From positions 13,217,370 to 13,281,369 of the forward strand of contig CM066317.1 of the NCBI GenBank assembly GCA_033807775.1: a stretch of DNA of 64,000 nucleotides, written 5' to 3'. Positions 43,687 through 53,587 of this stretch are shown here, piece by piece; within the stretch, counting starts at the first letter, position 1; each line of letters begins with the position of its first letter. The position numbers were made by a program, and so were the translations under genes. The stretch comes from Saussurea involucrata. Lineage: Eukaryota > Streptophyta > Magnoliopsida > Asterales > Asteraceae. The notes below the pieces were generated by a model that worked only from the letters and a program-made list of their open reading frames with translations, did not search any database and had not been told where the DNA came from.

Positions 43687-45222
43687 TGTAATACCCGAGT
43701 AAGTCCGTTAGTTAAAATCCTTTTTCGTTAAGTTTAATTAACTTTAAAGTTAAATGTTTTGGTTAAGTTTGGATCAAGTTATAAGTTAAGGGGTGTGTTG
43801 GTCATTAGTGAGTAGTTCAGGGTCCATTTGGTAAGTATGGGATTAATATACACCCTTAAGATATTTCATTCAGCAGTATCATCTAATTTTATCAGTGTGT
43901 GTGTTCCTGAGGCGAGAAGAAGCGGAAAAAGGATTCGTACGGTTAGGGCTTCGATTGATTCGTTTGGAGTCGTTATTGAGGTATAGTTTCTTCTCATGTT
44001 ATGTTGTAATCGGTTATAGCAAATTCCTATCGGTTTAGAAAGTTTGATTTTTGTGATTTGTGTTAGTTTCAATTGAATCTGAGAAATTGGAACCGACAGT
44101 GTTCTTGAAGAGTCCCGGGGAAGTCCCGGTAGACTCCCGGTCTTTAGGACTCCCGGTAAAGGAAGCCCCGGTATAGTTAAGTCCCGGTATTATGAAATAC
44201 CGGTACTGGAGAGTCCCGGTACTGGAGAGTCCCGATACTGGAGAGTCCCGGTACAGTGGAGTCCCGATAATTTTGGTAGTGTCCGGATATAGTTTCTGAA
44301 TGTATTAATGGATTAAGTTCTCCGAAAATTTCCTCAAGGGCGTTGCCCCTTGACCCCATCCGCTAACCGGGTAGCGTAACCCCCGTGTTAAGTCGCTCTA
44401 GGTGATCATTTGAGGATAAGAGTTTGATAAGTTATTGGGATTCTCAATCTGTTAGAGAGTCTTATGTGTGCTATTTGGTAAAGTGGTATATGTATTTGAA
44501 TTGTTTCAGATACTAAGAGTTTGAAGTGAAAGACTGAATCCATTGGAAAGGCTTGGAAGTATTTTGATAAGCTAAACAGGTGAGTTTTACTTTAAAGTAT
44601 TTTTACTGGAATACATTATGTGGATAACAAATACTTGATAAATTGTATGAATATGTCATACGTGGGTGATTATAATATATCGAGATATTATAATTACGTG
44701 AGTATTATATGAGAATATAATACGTGGCCGGGCTTTGGACCGGTGTGTTAAATTGGCTCGCAACCAATTAATTTGGCCATTTGTGGAGGAATAAGGTGGA
44801 ATGAGAAGTACGAGTCTTGAATGGTATGTATATACGAGTAGTACTTGAATGTATATGAAAGGTTTTACATAAATGGTTTTGATACAAGGTTTACTAAATT
44901 GATAGGGATTTCTCACTAGACCATTAGGTCTAACCCTCATTTCTGTTTTAAAAATATGTATTCCAGGTGGCGGATCGAGTAAGAACAAGTGAATAGGACG
45001 ATCGATGGATAGTTTTGTGAAGACTTTGTATATGAAGTTATAAATGCATTTTTGTACTCATGACTTGTTAGTCATAATGTAATGTAATTCACGAAAAGTT
45101 TGTACAGTTTTATTAGTATGGTTATCAAGACTATGGGACCGAATGTGAAATATAATGTATTTTTGTTGAAAGTATGTTATGAATTATATGTTATTTGTAT
45201 ATATGGAATCAGGGATGTTACA
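43687..45222 (+). mobile_element. Solo LTR (1536 bp) nested in the copia extra ORF
   Basis: From TGTAATACCCGAG to GGGATGTTACA; flanks are CAAAA and TAAAA, a 4/5 target duplication. It shares layout with the other long LTRs: GTCCCGGTACTGGA repeats near 44110-44260, CACTAGACCATTAGGTCTAA near 44912, a CAG|GTGAGTT donor at 44580 and a TTCCAG acceptor at 44966. A 60-bp block around 44335-44400 (CCGCTAACCGGGTAGCG) recurs inverted in the LTR at 53588-55491. Confidence 0.9.
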
Positions 45223-45298
45223 TAAAAGCCTATACACAACCCACTTCTCACTGTTCTATCAAAAGTTCTTAATCGAACGATCGCTGTGTTTCAGCTAG

Positions 45299-46503
45299 TC
45301 CTCTCCCCTGCTTGAGGATCCTAAAGAACCAGTTGCTGATAAAGCTGTGGAAATAATCCCAGTCTTGGATTTAATCACCGAGACTGATGATGCTGAAGAA
45401 CAGACTCTCTCTCACTCAAGAAGACCTTCCTTGGCTCCTCAGCAACCAAGTGAAGACGTACAGAGAAAAAGAGAAGAAATGATCAAACGACTTGAAGATC
45501 AGCGAATCATCTTGCCGCCGCATCCAAAATACAAGATCTCACAGCAAGAGATAGCTGACCACTTCAAAGCTGAACGTCAACTCGCTAAAAAAAGAAAGCC
45601 GAAGAGAAAGACAAGGCTCTCGCCATTCAGCTTGCTCAAGAAGCAGTCGAAGACCCCAAGCTGAAATGTGTTCCTATTCAGGTTCAACGTAAGCTCTGGG
45701 AAGAAGCTCACAAGAAGATCGTGGAGAAGAAGACGAATGTCTCTCAGCGCACCCTCGAATGGAGCAAAGAGAGAATTCACTTCAGATATCGTACAACGAA
45801 GATTAACAAGGTATTTGTCACTGGAAAAGCAACTCTTGTACCCCTTGTTAATGTTCATGTAATCAGAGAGGATGCCACAACTGAAAACTTTGGTGCTGAA
45901 GCCATCACAAGATATGGTTTCTCTGAATGGCTGGAAATGAGGTTAGCTATCCAGACGTCTAAATCTAAGTACAAGGATCATTTCGAAAAGCTGATAAATC
46001 GACAGATTGATCTTGTATCTTCATGCGTGGATATACCTCATCCTCCTGATCTTAAGCTTAAAAGAAAAAGAGCTACTTCAAGGAAGAAACATCAAGACTC
46101 AGACTCAGGACCTGTTATTCGAAATGAAACTGGTATCGGTTTCTCATGAGCTGAAGTGCTTGGTCCTGACCCTGATCTCTCTGCCCTTGATCTATCTCTG
46201 CCACTAGGTGAAGACTTCGTCGCTGGTAAAGTAATCAGCAATCCTTATGGAATACTTTTTATCGACTACGACGGACGAAAGTGCTTTCAAAGGATGGATG
46301 AGCTGAACAACGCTCCACTCCAACATCTCAAAGATCTCATCTGGTGGTGTGACTTCAAGAAGGACATTCAGGCTCAACACCTTAAACCCTTGATTTTCGA
46401 AGAAGCGCTGAACAAAAGAAAACAATGAGAAATGGTCCCTGACTGGATGATTCCCACAAACAAGACCCTCGATGAACTTCTCATCAAGGAAGAACCACAG
46501 TAA
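45299..46503 (+). pseudogene. Copia extra ORF, second part
   Basis: Begins after an acceptor-like GCTAG|TCC at 45298/45299; joining it to the donor at 43624 keeps phase, which supports an intron that now contains the solo LTR. Damage: a one-base indel in an A run near 45590, in-frame TGA at 46147-46149 and TGA near 46426. The recognisable C-terminal domain includes FRYRTTKINKVFVTGKATLV and YGILFIDYDGRKCFQRMDEL. It ends at TAA 46501-46503, shortly before the polypurine tract. Confidence 0.65.
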
Positions 46504-46760
46504 GCTGATAAGATCGCCTTTCATCTATGTTATCAGTTATCCTTTTATACTTGTAATTTATTTCGCTTGTACTTGTAATCTTTCCACTTTCCTTGTAATC
46601 CAATACAATATTTAAAGAAAGATTTCAGCGAACGTACTTTACTCCATTCAGTACAGAAAAGATCCCAGAAAACAGTAAAAGGGACAAATATGTTATTAGT
46701 TCTTTTTATCCTTATGTTTTCACTGAATAGCAATTTTCTCTGTTGCTATGTCATAATCAA

Positions 46761-46772
46761 ATAGGGGGAGAT
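46761..46772 (+). promoter_or_regulatory. Polypurine tract of the full-length copia
   Basis: ATAGGGGGAGAT directly before the 3' LTR. The same GGGGGAG core precedes the truncated copia LTR (21800-21812) and is repeated downstream of pol in the third element, a trait described for Sireviruses. Confidence 0.9.
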
Positions 46773-47819
46773 TGTTGATCCAAATCCTCAGTAATTTGAT
46801 AATGACCCTCTCTATATTCTACTTAGTGAATATTGTAAGTAAACTATGTATTAGAGTTTCACTATCGCTGATAAGTACCAAGACTCAATTCGGTATCGCT
46901 GATAGGAACTTTAGTTCTTTAGTTTAAACACTCAGCGAACACTGTTCATCCCCCAAGCTCTGAGCATGTTCAGTCTTGAGGATGATCGCTGATGTTTTCA
47001 TATATTGTTCAGCGTAACTGTTCACCATCCATATGTTCTCAGGAACACAATAGCTCTGAGCCTGTTCAGACCTTTGGTGATCGTTGACAATCGGATTTGT
47101 TTACTTATGATCCCTGAAGACAAGTTTCACGTCAACATAGGTTCTACGCTGAAGTCGAAGATCAAGCTCAAGAACCAGCGACAAGTCTCCTAATGAACTG
47201 ATGCGGATCAGCGAAGACTTAGATTTGTCCACTCTACGTGAAGTATCCAGTACAAGACTTCAGCCATCGCTGAACTTATCACTCGCTGATAAGTCTCTGA
47301 TTCAACGATAAGCTGATCATGAAGTCCTCCGTACAAAGTACTATTGTCTTAATCCCCCTTGCACGACTGCGTACGAATTGTCAGAAAAGAACCTTCCTAT
47401 TGTCTGAAATCGTACAACCACTCTGATTCTACACTGTTCATACATGCTGCTACTAAGGTTGTCTACTCAAATCAGAACCTACGACCAATCAGCATATGAC
47501 ACGTGTAAAGTATATTTTGTCATGCATTAAATGCACGCAGTATATAAGAAGACTTCCCACTTCATTTTTGAAGTACTCTTGTTAACTCTGGCCAAGAAGT
47601 CTCATAAGATAGGATTTTATTAGTGATTTCCTTATCTTTCTTAGTGCAAAAATCTGTGTGTTCCAACTTGTTTAGATTTAGGATTTATCCTTAATCTTGT
47701 TCCGTAACAAGCTGTAAATTGTTAATGATTTATCAATAAACAATTTAAAAAGTAAAAACTCGTGTATTTGTATTCAACCCCCCCTTCTACAAATTAGTAT
47801 ATCCCTTTAAGGACCAACA
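46773..47819 (+). mobile_element. 3' LTR of the full-length copia element
   Basis: 1047 bp, TGTTGATCC to GACCAACA, followed by target duplication AAAAG (47820-47824). It pairs with 31900-32945. The element spans 15,920 bp including two nested solo LTRs, or about 12.7 kb without them. Confidence 0.97.
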
Positions 47820-47824
47820 AAAAG

Positions 47825-48575
47825 TCGCTTGAAACGCAAAAAAAGAGATCGTTGTAAAATATTAGGACATGGAATCCTTATCCTAAGGGGTTATCTTGAC
47901 ATAAGTACGGAGGTATTTCCTTTATAGTACTTTTATCATTAAATGTATATCGATTTGTTGTGTGATACAAAATATATATATATATATATGTGTTGAAACT
48001 ACAATAGAGACAAATATTTTTCTTTTTCTTAGTATAGTGATTTGCAAAGCTTTTTCTTTTTCACCTCAGACTTGAGATCGAATCACGTTAGTATCATTTT
48101 CTTAGATTTTAGCTTTTAATTTCAGATTTATTATGTTTCTGAATTTTCTTTTTGCAACAAAGACTTGAGCACGCGACCTCACATATGAAAAGAAACGAAC
48201 TAACCATCAGACCAACAATAATCCCTGTAATTATGTTTTATAGTCAAGTGGTAAAAAAGAATGAGTCCGTCTCTGAAAACATTAGGACCCATATATTATT
48301 TAAAATCCGAGCTTATGCTATTGGGATTCATCTTAACAGTGGGAAAATCCACCATAATTTATATTTGCATATCAAAACTCGCGTTTTATGCAATAAAACG
48401 GAATTGAAATGGTCAAAAATGCTTTGAATTAAAATGGCAAAATGAATCAAAATGTAATGAAGAGTTTGTTTCCTAAATCGGATGTAATAGATTTATAATT
48501 TATTTTTATATTTAATAGATTTTGATGACCAGGTATGATATGATAATCTAATAAATGTGAAGAGCTCGCCGTAGA
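47825..48575. other. Non-coding flank between copia and the AlkB relic
   Basis: AT-rich, with a short TA run near 47975-47992 and no supportable gene. A 91-codon frame (48152-48427) has no recognisable domain. The last ~100 bp before 48576 may contain the 3' UTR of the minus-strand AlkB gene. Confidence 0.5.
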
Positions 48576-49087
48576 TCAAAATTGTCTGAAAGTAAGATTA
48601 AGGCGGCCTGGTCGGAGCATGGTTTGTTTCAACAACGCTTCAGGGGCCGAATCCGGGATGATGGTCTTTACCCCATGTAAGACACGCCTCGACTTGCCGT
48701 CGAATATCAAAACATCTCCCGATTCTAACAAAATATTGGCTACACTTTTCTTGTCTCTTGTAACACCGTACAAGAAAACCGCGGAGTCACCAATGGAGAC
48801 AGAAACCAAACCACTGGCGATCCACTACGGAGACTATTGGAGCTCTCGTCACGATCCTACGTTCAAAGACAAACTAATTGTTAATTCACAATGTGAAACC
48901 TTTTTAATTTTTATATGTGTACTTTGTGTTTCACAAACACGTAAAAAATCTGCACAACCGAGTACATGTGATGGAAACAAATATATGTTGATTAATTTTC
49001 TAAATCCTATTGTTAAATGCAAAAAGATCACATGAAATAGCACATGATGTACTATTTCTCAAGGTTATCACAATTTTATAAGTTCTC

Positions 49088-49092
49088 AAAAA

Positions 49093-49124
<32 letters not shown>

Positions 49125-49473
49125 GAATAATAAATTGTAAACCACTAAATGTGTGTAAACTTTGCATTTCATAGGTTTTCTTGATGAAGTTGTTTCATGA
49201 AATTGTTTATTTTGATGAAAGTGATTCATATCATTCGTTTCATGATGAAATTGTTTCATATATTTGTGTTTTTATGTAAAAACGACCAAGTTTCATCAAA
49301 CTGAGAAAATTATGAAACAGTTTCATAGGAATGAAAAAAATATATGAAACTACATAAAAAACACAAATATATGAAACAATTTCATCAAAATAAACAATTT
49401 AATGAAACAATTTCATCAAGAAAATCTATGAAATCCAAAGTTTACACGAAAAAAAGTTTACAAAATAGTGGAC

Positions 49474-49560
<87 letters not shown>
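49088..49560. mobile_element. Foldback/MITE with microsatellite ends in an AlkB intron
   Basis: Long imperfect inverted repeat. The left arm runs TATATATAGAGAGAGAGAGAG, then GTGTAAACTTTGCATTTCAT, CTTGATGAAGTTGTTTCAT and ATATTTGTGTTTTTATGTA (49092-49280); the right arm carries the complements from 49350 on (TACATAAAAAACACAAATAT, AACAATTTCATCAAGAAAAT) and ends in CT and TA runs (49473-49560). Even the GA and CT tracts are complementary. Its right edge is about 24 bp from the donor of the 49895-49584 exon. Confidence 0.75.
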
Positions 49561-49564
<4 letters not shown>

Positions 49565-50108
49565 AATGCACATAAAAACCAACCTCATGGAGACCAAGTC
49601 GACCAGATGTTGTATAGAAGTTGACTATACATACATCAGGGGACATCGAAGGAAATTCATTCGTAAGAGATTGAGAAACTTCAAGTGAATTCTTGACGAT
49701 CGCAGTAAGTTCATCGGGGATCGGTGGTGCTTCAGAACCATCGCTTCTGTAACGCTTGTCGTACCTCGTTTGTGGGTCCCAGTTTCTACCAAGACACATC
49801 ATCTGTAAATGAAGTTTTGCTCCATCTCCGTAACCTGGCTGGTAAAACCCCCCTGGACCCACGCCAAGTTCTTCACATTTATTAACTATTTCGACCTATA
49901 AATTAAAAATACAACTATCATACTTCACAAAATCAAACCCTAGATGGCAAAATTGAAATAAAAAACTAAAGGGCTTTTTGCCTAGCAGTATTACCATAGG
50001 TGAGAAGGGCGCTTGAGTTTATTTTGTTGCATTTTTGCCGTATATAAATATTATATATTTCATAAGGACACAGCAAAATTGGGTTTATAGTAACCTTAAA
50101 ATGTCTTA

Positions 50109-50372
50109 GGGGCCGTTTACCAAATACTTACCCCTAGTAAGCGCTTACGAGTGGTAAAATTAAACATTATCACTTACTTACCGGATAAGATTTTAGTCCA
50201 CCAAAATGGTATCCTATGCACCAATCCCGATAAGCGCTAAGCGTGGTAAGAGTCTTCGTCCTCACTTACACTCTCGGTCCTTGTCTTATTAGCTCTTACC
50301 CGGTAAGATTCTTGGCTTTTGCCATATTCCTCCAGTAAGGTAAGGTAAGGTAAGCGTTTGTTAAACGACCCC
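50109..50372. mobile_element. Tourist/PIF-Harbinger-like MITE in an AlkB intron
   Basis: 264 bp with inverted termini GGGGCCGTTTACCAAA and GGGGTCGTTTAACAAA (other strand), flanked by TTA on both sides (50106-50108, 50373-50375). A TTA target duplication and a GGGG-YCGTTT terminus fit PIF/Harbinger MITEs. The interior is rich in GGTAAG words, including a short tandem run near 50336-50354. Confidence 0.85.
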
Positions 50373-50727
50373 TTAAGCGTCCTAATAGCATGGTTTATAG
50401 GATTTAAGCTTATATTATCATATTTGTTGGCAATGGCAAGTCAGTCACATAGGCTTTTGTAAGACCACGCGTCGGTACTAGACTTATTAGAAAACCTATA
50501 ACCCTTGAGTGAGTTCGCAGTCAATCTTGCTTTCGATTCAACAATACGAACCGAATAAAACAATTAGGATTAAAAGAGTCTTTGGCAAAAGAGTTTTTTC
50601 CCTCTGCTCTTCCTTTGGTTATATAGCAAATCATCTACGTGTATCAGTTGATTCTCCTTCTTCCTTTCTTATTTGAGGATTCAGCCCTGGTTGATAGTTT
50701 GTTTCAGTTGAAGGTAGATATCTAAAA

Positions 50728-50954
50728 GTATTACAATAGATTTATAGAACGCTTTTAGGAGTTTTAACAAGATTTTTAGGACGTTTTTAAAATAAAGTGC
50801 CCTGTTAGCTATTTTATAGGACACTTTTGAGAAATGTCATTTCTATAAACCCATAGGACACTTGTATTTATATGACACTTGTTCAAATAGCGTCGCGTAA
50901 AATAGCTAATATGTCATTTTATTTTAAAATCGTCGTATAAACTTATTGTAACAC
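50728..50954. mobile_element. Foldback element in an AlkB intron
   Basis: Inverted arms: GTATTACAATAGATTTATA and TTTTTAAAATAAAGTG...TTAGCTATTTTAT on the left, complemented by ATAGCTAATATGTCATTTTA and ACTTATTGTAACAC on the right (50915-50954). Arms are about 40-85 bp with gaps. No target duplication was resolved. Confidence 0.65.
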
Positions 50955-51669
50955 TTTCAGACATGACGTTTTTTAGTTTGAACCTATAAAGTTAAGTCCT
51001 ATAACCTAGGCTATTAGGACAATTCACAATTATAAACCTAACTTTGTTCTAGCTGGTTAGACTTGCAACAAACTTCAACTGGTTGTCTGAATTGATATGT
51101 ATGTATATGTATATTTGAAGATAAAGATAAAAAGAAAGCTTAAAGCAAATACCTGCTCAGTTAGGGTGACATAATTCTTCAGGAGAACCATTCCAGATCG
51201 AAGTAGTTGAAGTGAAGAGCTTTCAAGACTGTTGTCCATTTCAATCTGCTTTTGAAGTGAAGAGCTTTCCAAGACTGTTGTCCATTTCAATCTGCTTTTT
51301 GCTGCTCCACTTTGAGTTTGGAAGAATTAAACTAAAGGGTTTTGTTTGATTTTGCATGACATTTCTACGGGTACAAGTCAAACTAGTAGGCGGTTGAAAT
51401 AAGATTTCATTGTTTGAAGGCCAACGAGACACATCCTGCAAAGAAAAAAGGTTGTAAGTAAATATTTCAACAAAAATCCATGAAATAAAATAAAGTTGGA
51501 AATCGAAAACATAATAAACCAGCTGGAGAAGGATCGATGTAATTAATCACAAATCAAATCATAAGGTATCGATCGAGAAATACATACTGACCTTGATGAT
51601 CCCATAATCCTTGATGAGACAAGAAAATTGGAAGAAAATTTTAAATTTGGGCGTGGAAGAGGCGGCGAA

Positions 51670-51865
51670 GAAGAAACCAGATTCATAGCTTTTCACTTTC
51701 TTCTTCAATTCGATCCTCCCTCCCTCCGTTTTCCTTAATTTCTTTCTTTTCAGGGTGGGTTTAATAAGTAAAGTACTTAATGTATGTAGTAGGGTTTTTG
51801 GGTTTCTTTTTCACAATGGGCCCACTTGTTCGAAAGCAAGCCCCTATTTTATTGATCAACATTGC
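51670..51865 (-). other. Presumed promoter/5' flank of the AlkB relic
   Basis: Upstream of the first recognisable exon. It contains CTCCCTCCCTCC (pyrimidine-rich on plus, purine-rich on the gene strand) but no clear TATA box. I cannot place a transcription start. Confidence 0.35.
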
Positions 51866-51873
51866 ATTGCAGT

Positions 51874-52565
51874 TAGACATGTCCAAACGGGCGGACCGGA
51901 CTTTGGGCGGGCCCGGGCCCAAACACTGTTCACAAGCCCGGGCTTTGGGCGAGCCCGGGCCGGGCTTTGTGGATGAGGGTTGGGTCCGATCAGGCTTTTC
52001 AAAAGACCGGGCCTAAGGGGCCGGGTCGGGCCCAAAACCGGGCCTAAATCGGGCCTTGTAAAAAATATATATAAATTGCATTTTTAATAAATATTATTCG
52101 TATCCACTATAAAATACTTAATTGGGTCACTCAAACATACTTAAAAATACGTTCTATTAGAATTGTAAGCGAGAATTTGTATGAAATGAACACGAGAAAT
52201 CGAGAATTGTAAGCGAGAATTGCGTTTTTTACGTTTTTGTAAGTTGGTATCAAACTCAATACATCAACTACCTATTTATAGTGTTTTGGAGGCAAGAAAA
52301 ACCAAAAAAAACGGCTAAAAACGACTCTAAACGGTAATAAAGGGCTAGTTTTTTTAATTAAACCGGGTCGGGCTTAAACCGGGCTTGGGATCGGGCCCGG
52401 GCCGGCCCGGGCCGGGCCGAGAAATTTGGCAAAATCAGGGCCTGTTAGGGCCCGGGGGGCCGAGACCGGGCTTTGGACGGGCCGGGTCGGGGCCGGACTT
52501 TGGGCAGGCCGGGCTTCGGGCTCTTGGTGGGCTTTTTCGGGCCCGGGCCCATTTGGCCATCTCTA
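51874..52565. mobile_element. hAT-like non-autonomous element with GGGCC-rich ends
   Basis: 692 bp flanked by a perfect 8-bp target duplication ATTGCAGT (51866-51873, 52566-52573), the hAT signature. Termini are inverted and imperfect: TAGACATGTCCAAACGGGC and TAGAGATGGCCAAATGGGC (other strand). About 150 bp at each end is packed with GGGCCCGGGCC-type palindromes, while the centre is AT-rich. ORFs inside are read-throughs of the GC repeats; there is no transposase. Confidence 0.9.
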
Positions 52566-52617
52566 ATTGCAGTTATGTTTTCTTTCATACCATCTTTCCA
52601 TCCAAATCCATAGTTCC

Positions 52618-52822
52618 AATTTTTTCATATGATCAATTAGATATACAGAAAAATAGTATGATTTTTATAAAATAGCACCCCAATCGATTCTATATGTAGA
52701 AAATCGACTGCTTTCATACCATCTATCTATCTATCTATTTATCGGGGCATACTTAGTTTCTTTATTGGAGGTTCAAGTTAAGCACGGGTAGACAGGTTTT
52801 GAATTCCTGCTTTTCCTTCCTG
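52618..52822. repeat. Direct repeat, copy 1 (~200 bp)
   Basis: Starts TTTTTTCATATGATCAATTA, includes GATTCTATATGTAGAAAATC and a CTAT microsatellite, and ends AGGTTTTGAATTCCTGCTT. Copy 2 is at 53231-53434 in the same orientation. Confidence 0.85.
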
Positions 52823-53230
52823 TAGCTGCAGAAGAGGGTTTTTTATTTCCTTATTATAATATTTTGTCTACAAGTTAAAATTATTGCACACCTAAATGGC
52901 ATGCATGGTTACTTTTTTCCATATCTATTACTATATCTTTAAAAAGCAAGCAACCGGAAAAGGTTGTCGAAAGGGAAGGAGAAGCAGATGCTGTCGATTT
53001 TCTATTTATAGAAAAAATTGGAGTTGTGAGATATGCATGTATAGATATATATAACTCCAACTGTTTCATTCCTATAGATGCATATATGTTACAAATATAT
53101 ACGGATTTTTCGAGTAGTGGAATTACAAATTTACACAATTTTTCTTGTGCCGTTTGAAAAATTTCTTGTAAAAAATGGTTAAAAACTATATCGAGATGGA
53201 TGTCATATCGAAGAGCACGAAATTCTCGTT

Positions 53231-53434
53231 TTTTCATATGATCAATTAGATATACAGAAAAATAGTCTTTTTTATAAAATAGCATCCCAATCGATTCTAT
53301 ATGTAGAAAATCGACTGCTTAATTCTCCTTTTCATACCATCTATCTATCTATCTATCTATCTATAGGGGCATACTTAGTTTCTTCATTGGTGGTTCAAGT
53401 TTAAGCACGGGTAGGCAGGTTTTGAATTTCTGCT
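53231..53434. repeat. Direct repeat, copy 2 (~200 bp)
   Basis: Near-identical to 52618-52822 but with a longer CTAT run and a small insertion (AATTCTCCTT). The 408 bp between the copies has no gene I can support. A 134-codon minus-strand frame (52881-53285) overlaps copy 2 and has no recognisable domain. LTR-type TG/CA ends are absent. Confidence 0.85.
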
Positions 53435-53449
53435 TAATCTATACTACTA

Positions 53450-53475
53450 TACTAAAATGGTAAAACGGTTTCTTT
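53450..53475 (+). mobile_element. Possible Helitron 5' end
   Basis: TCTATACTACTATACTAAAA preceded by A resembles the 5' ends of plant Helitrons. No matching 3' end was found; the downstream region is interrupted by a solo LTR and a copia element. Confidence 0.3.
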
Positions 53476-53587
53476 TAAACGTTTAAGATATTAGCATACC
53501 GTACAACTTCTAAAACATACCTACTATCACTCCACACACATTCCCTCCATATATCTCTCTTCTTCAAAATCCTTTTTAAATATATAC

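Larger units (their letters stand above)
48576..51669 (-). pseudogene. AlkB-homologue (2OG-Fe(II) oxygenase) pseudogene, plant ALKBH1 type
   Basis: Minus-strand host gene with introns. Exons: about 51669-51592 (start unclear; donor AAG|GTCAG); 51435-51153 (acceptor TTTGCAG, donor CAG|GTATTT) coding RSGMVLLKNYVTLTEQ; 49895-49584 coding VGPGGFYQPGYGDGAKL, MMCLGRNWDPQTR and MSPDVCIVNFYTTSGRLGLHE; 48856-48576 (acceptor GTAG) coding DRDES, SIGDSAVFLYG, ESGDVLIFDGKSRRVLHG and GRLNLTFRQF. The Fe-binding H-x-D and distal H and the 2OG-binding R-x-N-x-T-x-R pattern are visible. Two tandem duplications break the frame: a 46-bp unit at about 51214-51305 and a 5-bp TGGTT near 48805. These proteins demethylate nucleic acids; this copy should be inactive. 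Confidence 0.85.

Noticed and set aside
49344..49688. Frame with serine-leucine and tyrosine-isoleucine runs
   Set aside because: Translation of CT and TA microsatellites in an intron foldback.
51755..52016. Glycine/proline/arginine-rich frames near the hAT ends
   Set aside because: Read-through of GGGCC repeats inside a non-autonomous hAT element.
52881..53285. 134-codon minus-strand frame
   Set aside because: Overlaps the direct repeat, has no recognisable domain and no supporting signals.
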